This document shows, in pieces, positions 39,766-41,415 of a stretch of 41,415 bases of DNA (its first letter is position 1; every line of letters begins with the position of its first letter). Location of the stretch: NCBI GenBank assembly GCA_964406375.1, contig CAYORM010000024.1, forward strand, positions 1 through 41,415. Direction: 5' to 3'. The translations under genes were made by a program, and so were the position numbers. The notes beneath the pieces are model-generated. The model was not told the DNA's origin. It saw only the letters and a list, made by a program, of their open reading frames with translations, and made no database searches. Source of the DNA: CAYORM01 sp964406375 (GTDB taxonomy: Bacteria; Pseudomonadota; Alphaproteobacteria; DSM-16000; Inquilinaceae).

Positions 39766-41415
39766 CGATCGCCGGCACCTCCCGGCGTGGCCGCACGGGC
39801 GCTGGCGCCCGCGGCGCAACCCGCCCATCCCTCGTCCCGCCCGCCCTCGCCTCGCTGCTTCGACGGCGCGCGGCGCTGCTCGGCGGTCTCGCACTGGTGA
39901 TCGCCGCGGCGGCGCTGCTCGCGGCGCTGGTCAGCTACGACCCCGCCGACCCATCCTGGAACACCGCGGGCGACGGGCCGGCCGCCAACCTGCTGGGCGT
40001 CTTCGGCTCTCACATCGCCGACCTGCTCGTACAGACGCTCGGCCTCGCCGCCTTCCTGCTGCTCATCGTACCGCTGGTCTGGGGCTGGCGGCTGATGCGC
40101 GGGTCAGGGTTCGGCGGTGCGGCCTGGCGCGTCCCGGCGCTGATCTTCGGCGTGCTGTTCGCCGCGGTCGCCCTGGCACCGCTGCCGGGTCTCGACGGCT
40201 GGCCGGAGGGATCGGCGCTCGGCGGCGCGGTCGGGCGGCTGCTGCTCGTCCATCTTACCGATCTCTTCATCGGCTTCGGCCTCGTCTCGCTTGCCTGGCC
40301 GATCACCGCCGGCGCGACGGTGGGCGCCTTCCTCCTGCTCTGTGCCCTCGGCCTCAGCCTCGGCGAGTGGCGCGGCCTCTTCCGGCTGGCCGGCGCCGTC
40401 CTAGCCTGGCTGGGCGGCGGGGCGGCGCTGCTCCTCGCCGCCGCATGGCGCGGCCTCGCCGGCGCCGGACAGCGGCTTGCGGCGTTCCGGCCGCGCAGCG
40501 CCGAGGCGTCGGCGGCCGAGCCGGCCGGGCAGCGCGGCGTCGTCACCCCGGCTCTGCGGCTGCGAACCGCGCCGGCCGGCGCGGCGGAGCGGCCGCGCAT
40601 CGTCATCGGCGTGCCCGATCCCGCCGACGACATCCCCGACGGACTGGCCAATGCGTCGGAGGATGCGGATGATGATGCGCTCGACGCCTTCGATACCGCC
40701 GACGATCCGCCGCCGGCGCGCGGTCCGGCGGCTCCCCCTGCGCCCGAGCCCTCGGCCGAGAGCGTGCTGGGGCGGGCGGCGCGGGGCCTGTCGCTGCGGC
40801 GGCGCGACCGCCAGCCCTCGCCGGCCGCGATGGCGCCCGAGGCACCGCCCGTCAGCCGTGGACGCCCGGCCCGGCAGGAGAATCTCGTGCTGGGGCCGGC
40901 CGACACCTACGAGTTGCCGCCGCTCGACCTGCTGACCCTTCCCGACACCTCCAAGCGCCCGGCCGCCGTCGATCCGACCGCGCTCGAGCGCCATGCGGCC
41001 GAGCTGGAGAGCGTGCTCGCTGATTTCGGCGTGCGCGGCCAGATCGTGAAGGTCAACCCCGGGCCGGTCGTCACCCTCTACGAGCTGGAGCCCGCCCCCG
41101 GCACCAAGTCGAGCCGTGTCATCGGCCTCGCCGACGACATCGCCCGGTCGATGAGCGCGGTCTCCGTGCGTGTCGCGGTCGTGCCCGGCCGCAATGTGAT
41201 CGGCATCGAGCTCCCCAACGCCAAGCGCGAGATCGTGCTGCTGCGCGAGGTGCTGGCCTCCGAGGCGATGGAACGGTCCGGCGCCAAGCTGGGCCTCGTG
41301 CTGGGCAAGGACATCGGCGGTGGCCCGGTGATCGCCGACCTCGCGCGCATGCCGCATCTGCTGGTCGCCGGCACCACCGGCTCGGGCAAATCGGTCGCGA
41401 TCAACACCATGATCC
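39762..41415 (+). CDS. ftsK: DNA translocase FtsK, N-terminal part (partial)
   Basis: The frame runs off the window after 551 codons. About four hydrophobic helices (residues 38-230, from RRAALLGGLALVIAAAALLAAL) anchor it in the division-site membrane. They are followed by an Ala/Pro/acidic linker of about 150 residues. The motor starts near residue 400 with the alpha domain (RGQIVKVNPGPVVTLYELEPAPGTK). It reaches the Walker A motif GTTGSGKS just before the edge. FtsK pumps DNA at the septum and helps chromosome dimer resolution. The remaining motor and gamma domain lie outside. Confidence 0.96.
   Translation, partial: MTIAGTSRRGRTGAGARGATRPSLVPPALASLLRRRAALLGGLALVIAAAALLAALVSYDPADPSWNTAGDGPAANLLGVFGSHIADLLVQTLGLAAFLLLIVPLVWGWRLMRGSGFGGAAWRVPALIFGVLFAAVALAPLPGLDGWPEGSALGGAVGRLLLVHLTDLFIGFGLVSLAWPITAGATVGAFLLLCALGLSLGEWRGLFRLAGAVLAWLGGGAALLLAAAWRGLAGAGQRLAAFRPRSAEASAAEPAGQRGVVTPALRLRTAPAGAAERPRIVIGVPDPADDIPDGLANASEDADDDALDAFDTADDPPPARGPAAPPAPEPSAESVLGRAARGLSLRRRDRQPSPAAMAPEAPPVSRGRPARQENLVLGPADTYELPPLDLLTLPDTSKRPAAVDPTALERHAAELESVLADFGVRGQIVKVNPGPVVTLYELEPAPGTKSSRVIGLADDIARSMSAVSVRVAVVPGRNVIGIELPNAKREIVLLREVLASEAMERSGAKLGLVLGKDIGGGPVIADLARMPHLLVAGTTGSGKSVAINTMI

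Overview
The window is very GC-rich, densely coded bacterial DNA. Its gene content fits an alphaproteobacterium, most likely a Rhodospirillales-type aerobe. Pointers are the carB-greA order, an ELM1-like protein beside trxB, two PAS_5 proteins, a DUF4170 protein, a DUF1289 protein, a UbiH-type hydroxylase, and TRAP and CUT2 transporters. I saw no rRNA, tRNA, insertion sequence, prophage or CRISPR array. The taxonomic placement is inference from gene content.

Layout. 1-5.4 kb is housekeeping: the 3' end of carB, greA, a hidden 55-residue gene, an Lrp/AsnC regulator, an ELM1-like gene, trxB and a LysR regulator. A structured intergenic RNA candidate ending in a clear terminator follows at about 5.54-5.63 kb. 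5.7-11.1 kb holds a PAS_5 protein, msrP, an aspartate aminotransferase, a cytochrome b561, murQ and a gluconate 5-dehydrogenase-like SDR. 11.1-16.6 kb (minus strand) is a probable operon. It encodes an ECF biotin transporter (bioM, bioN, bioY), an AMP-forming acyl ligase, a thiolase that has lost two active-site residues, and a 2-hydroxyacid dehydrogenase. A divergent MECR-like reductase follows.

17.6-24.1 kb (minus strand) is the most interesting part, a self-contained corrinoid methyl-transfer operon. In transcription order it encodes an MttB-family methyltransferase without pyrrolysine, a corrinoid protein, a DUF1638 protein that appears to start at CTG, a Virulence_fact-domain protein, a methyl-THF:corrinoid methyltransferase and a RACo-type reactivase. 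The expected flow is: methylated amine to corrinoid (MttB), corrinoid to tetrahydrofolate (MtgA-like), with the [2Fe-2S]/ASKHA protein rescuing oxidised cob(II)alamin. Three of the enzymes carry Arg/Gly-rich tails. The substrate is unknown.

24.3-31.1 kb has a DUF1289 gene, an N-carbamoylputrescine amidase, and a catabolic module with a TRAP transporter. In that module a class II aldolase and a DapA-family lyase/aldolase diverge from gntR-dctPQM-tautomerase around a shared palindromic operator. 31.1-34.5 kb has a PAS_5/DUF4170 pair, upp, thpR and a UbiH-family gene. 34.6-38.4 kb is a CUT2 sugar-type ABC transporter with a good sigma70-like promoter and a strong terminal hairpin. The window ends with a DapC-like aminotransferase translationally coupled to ftsK, which runs off the edge.
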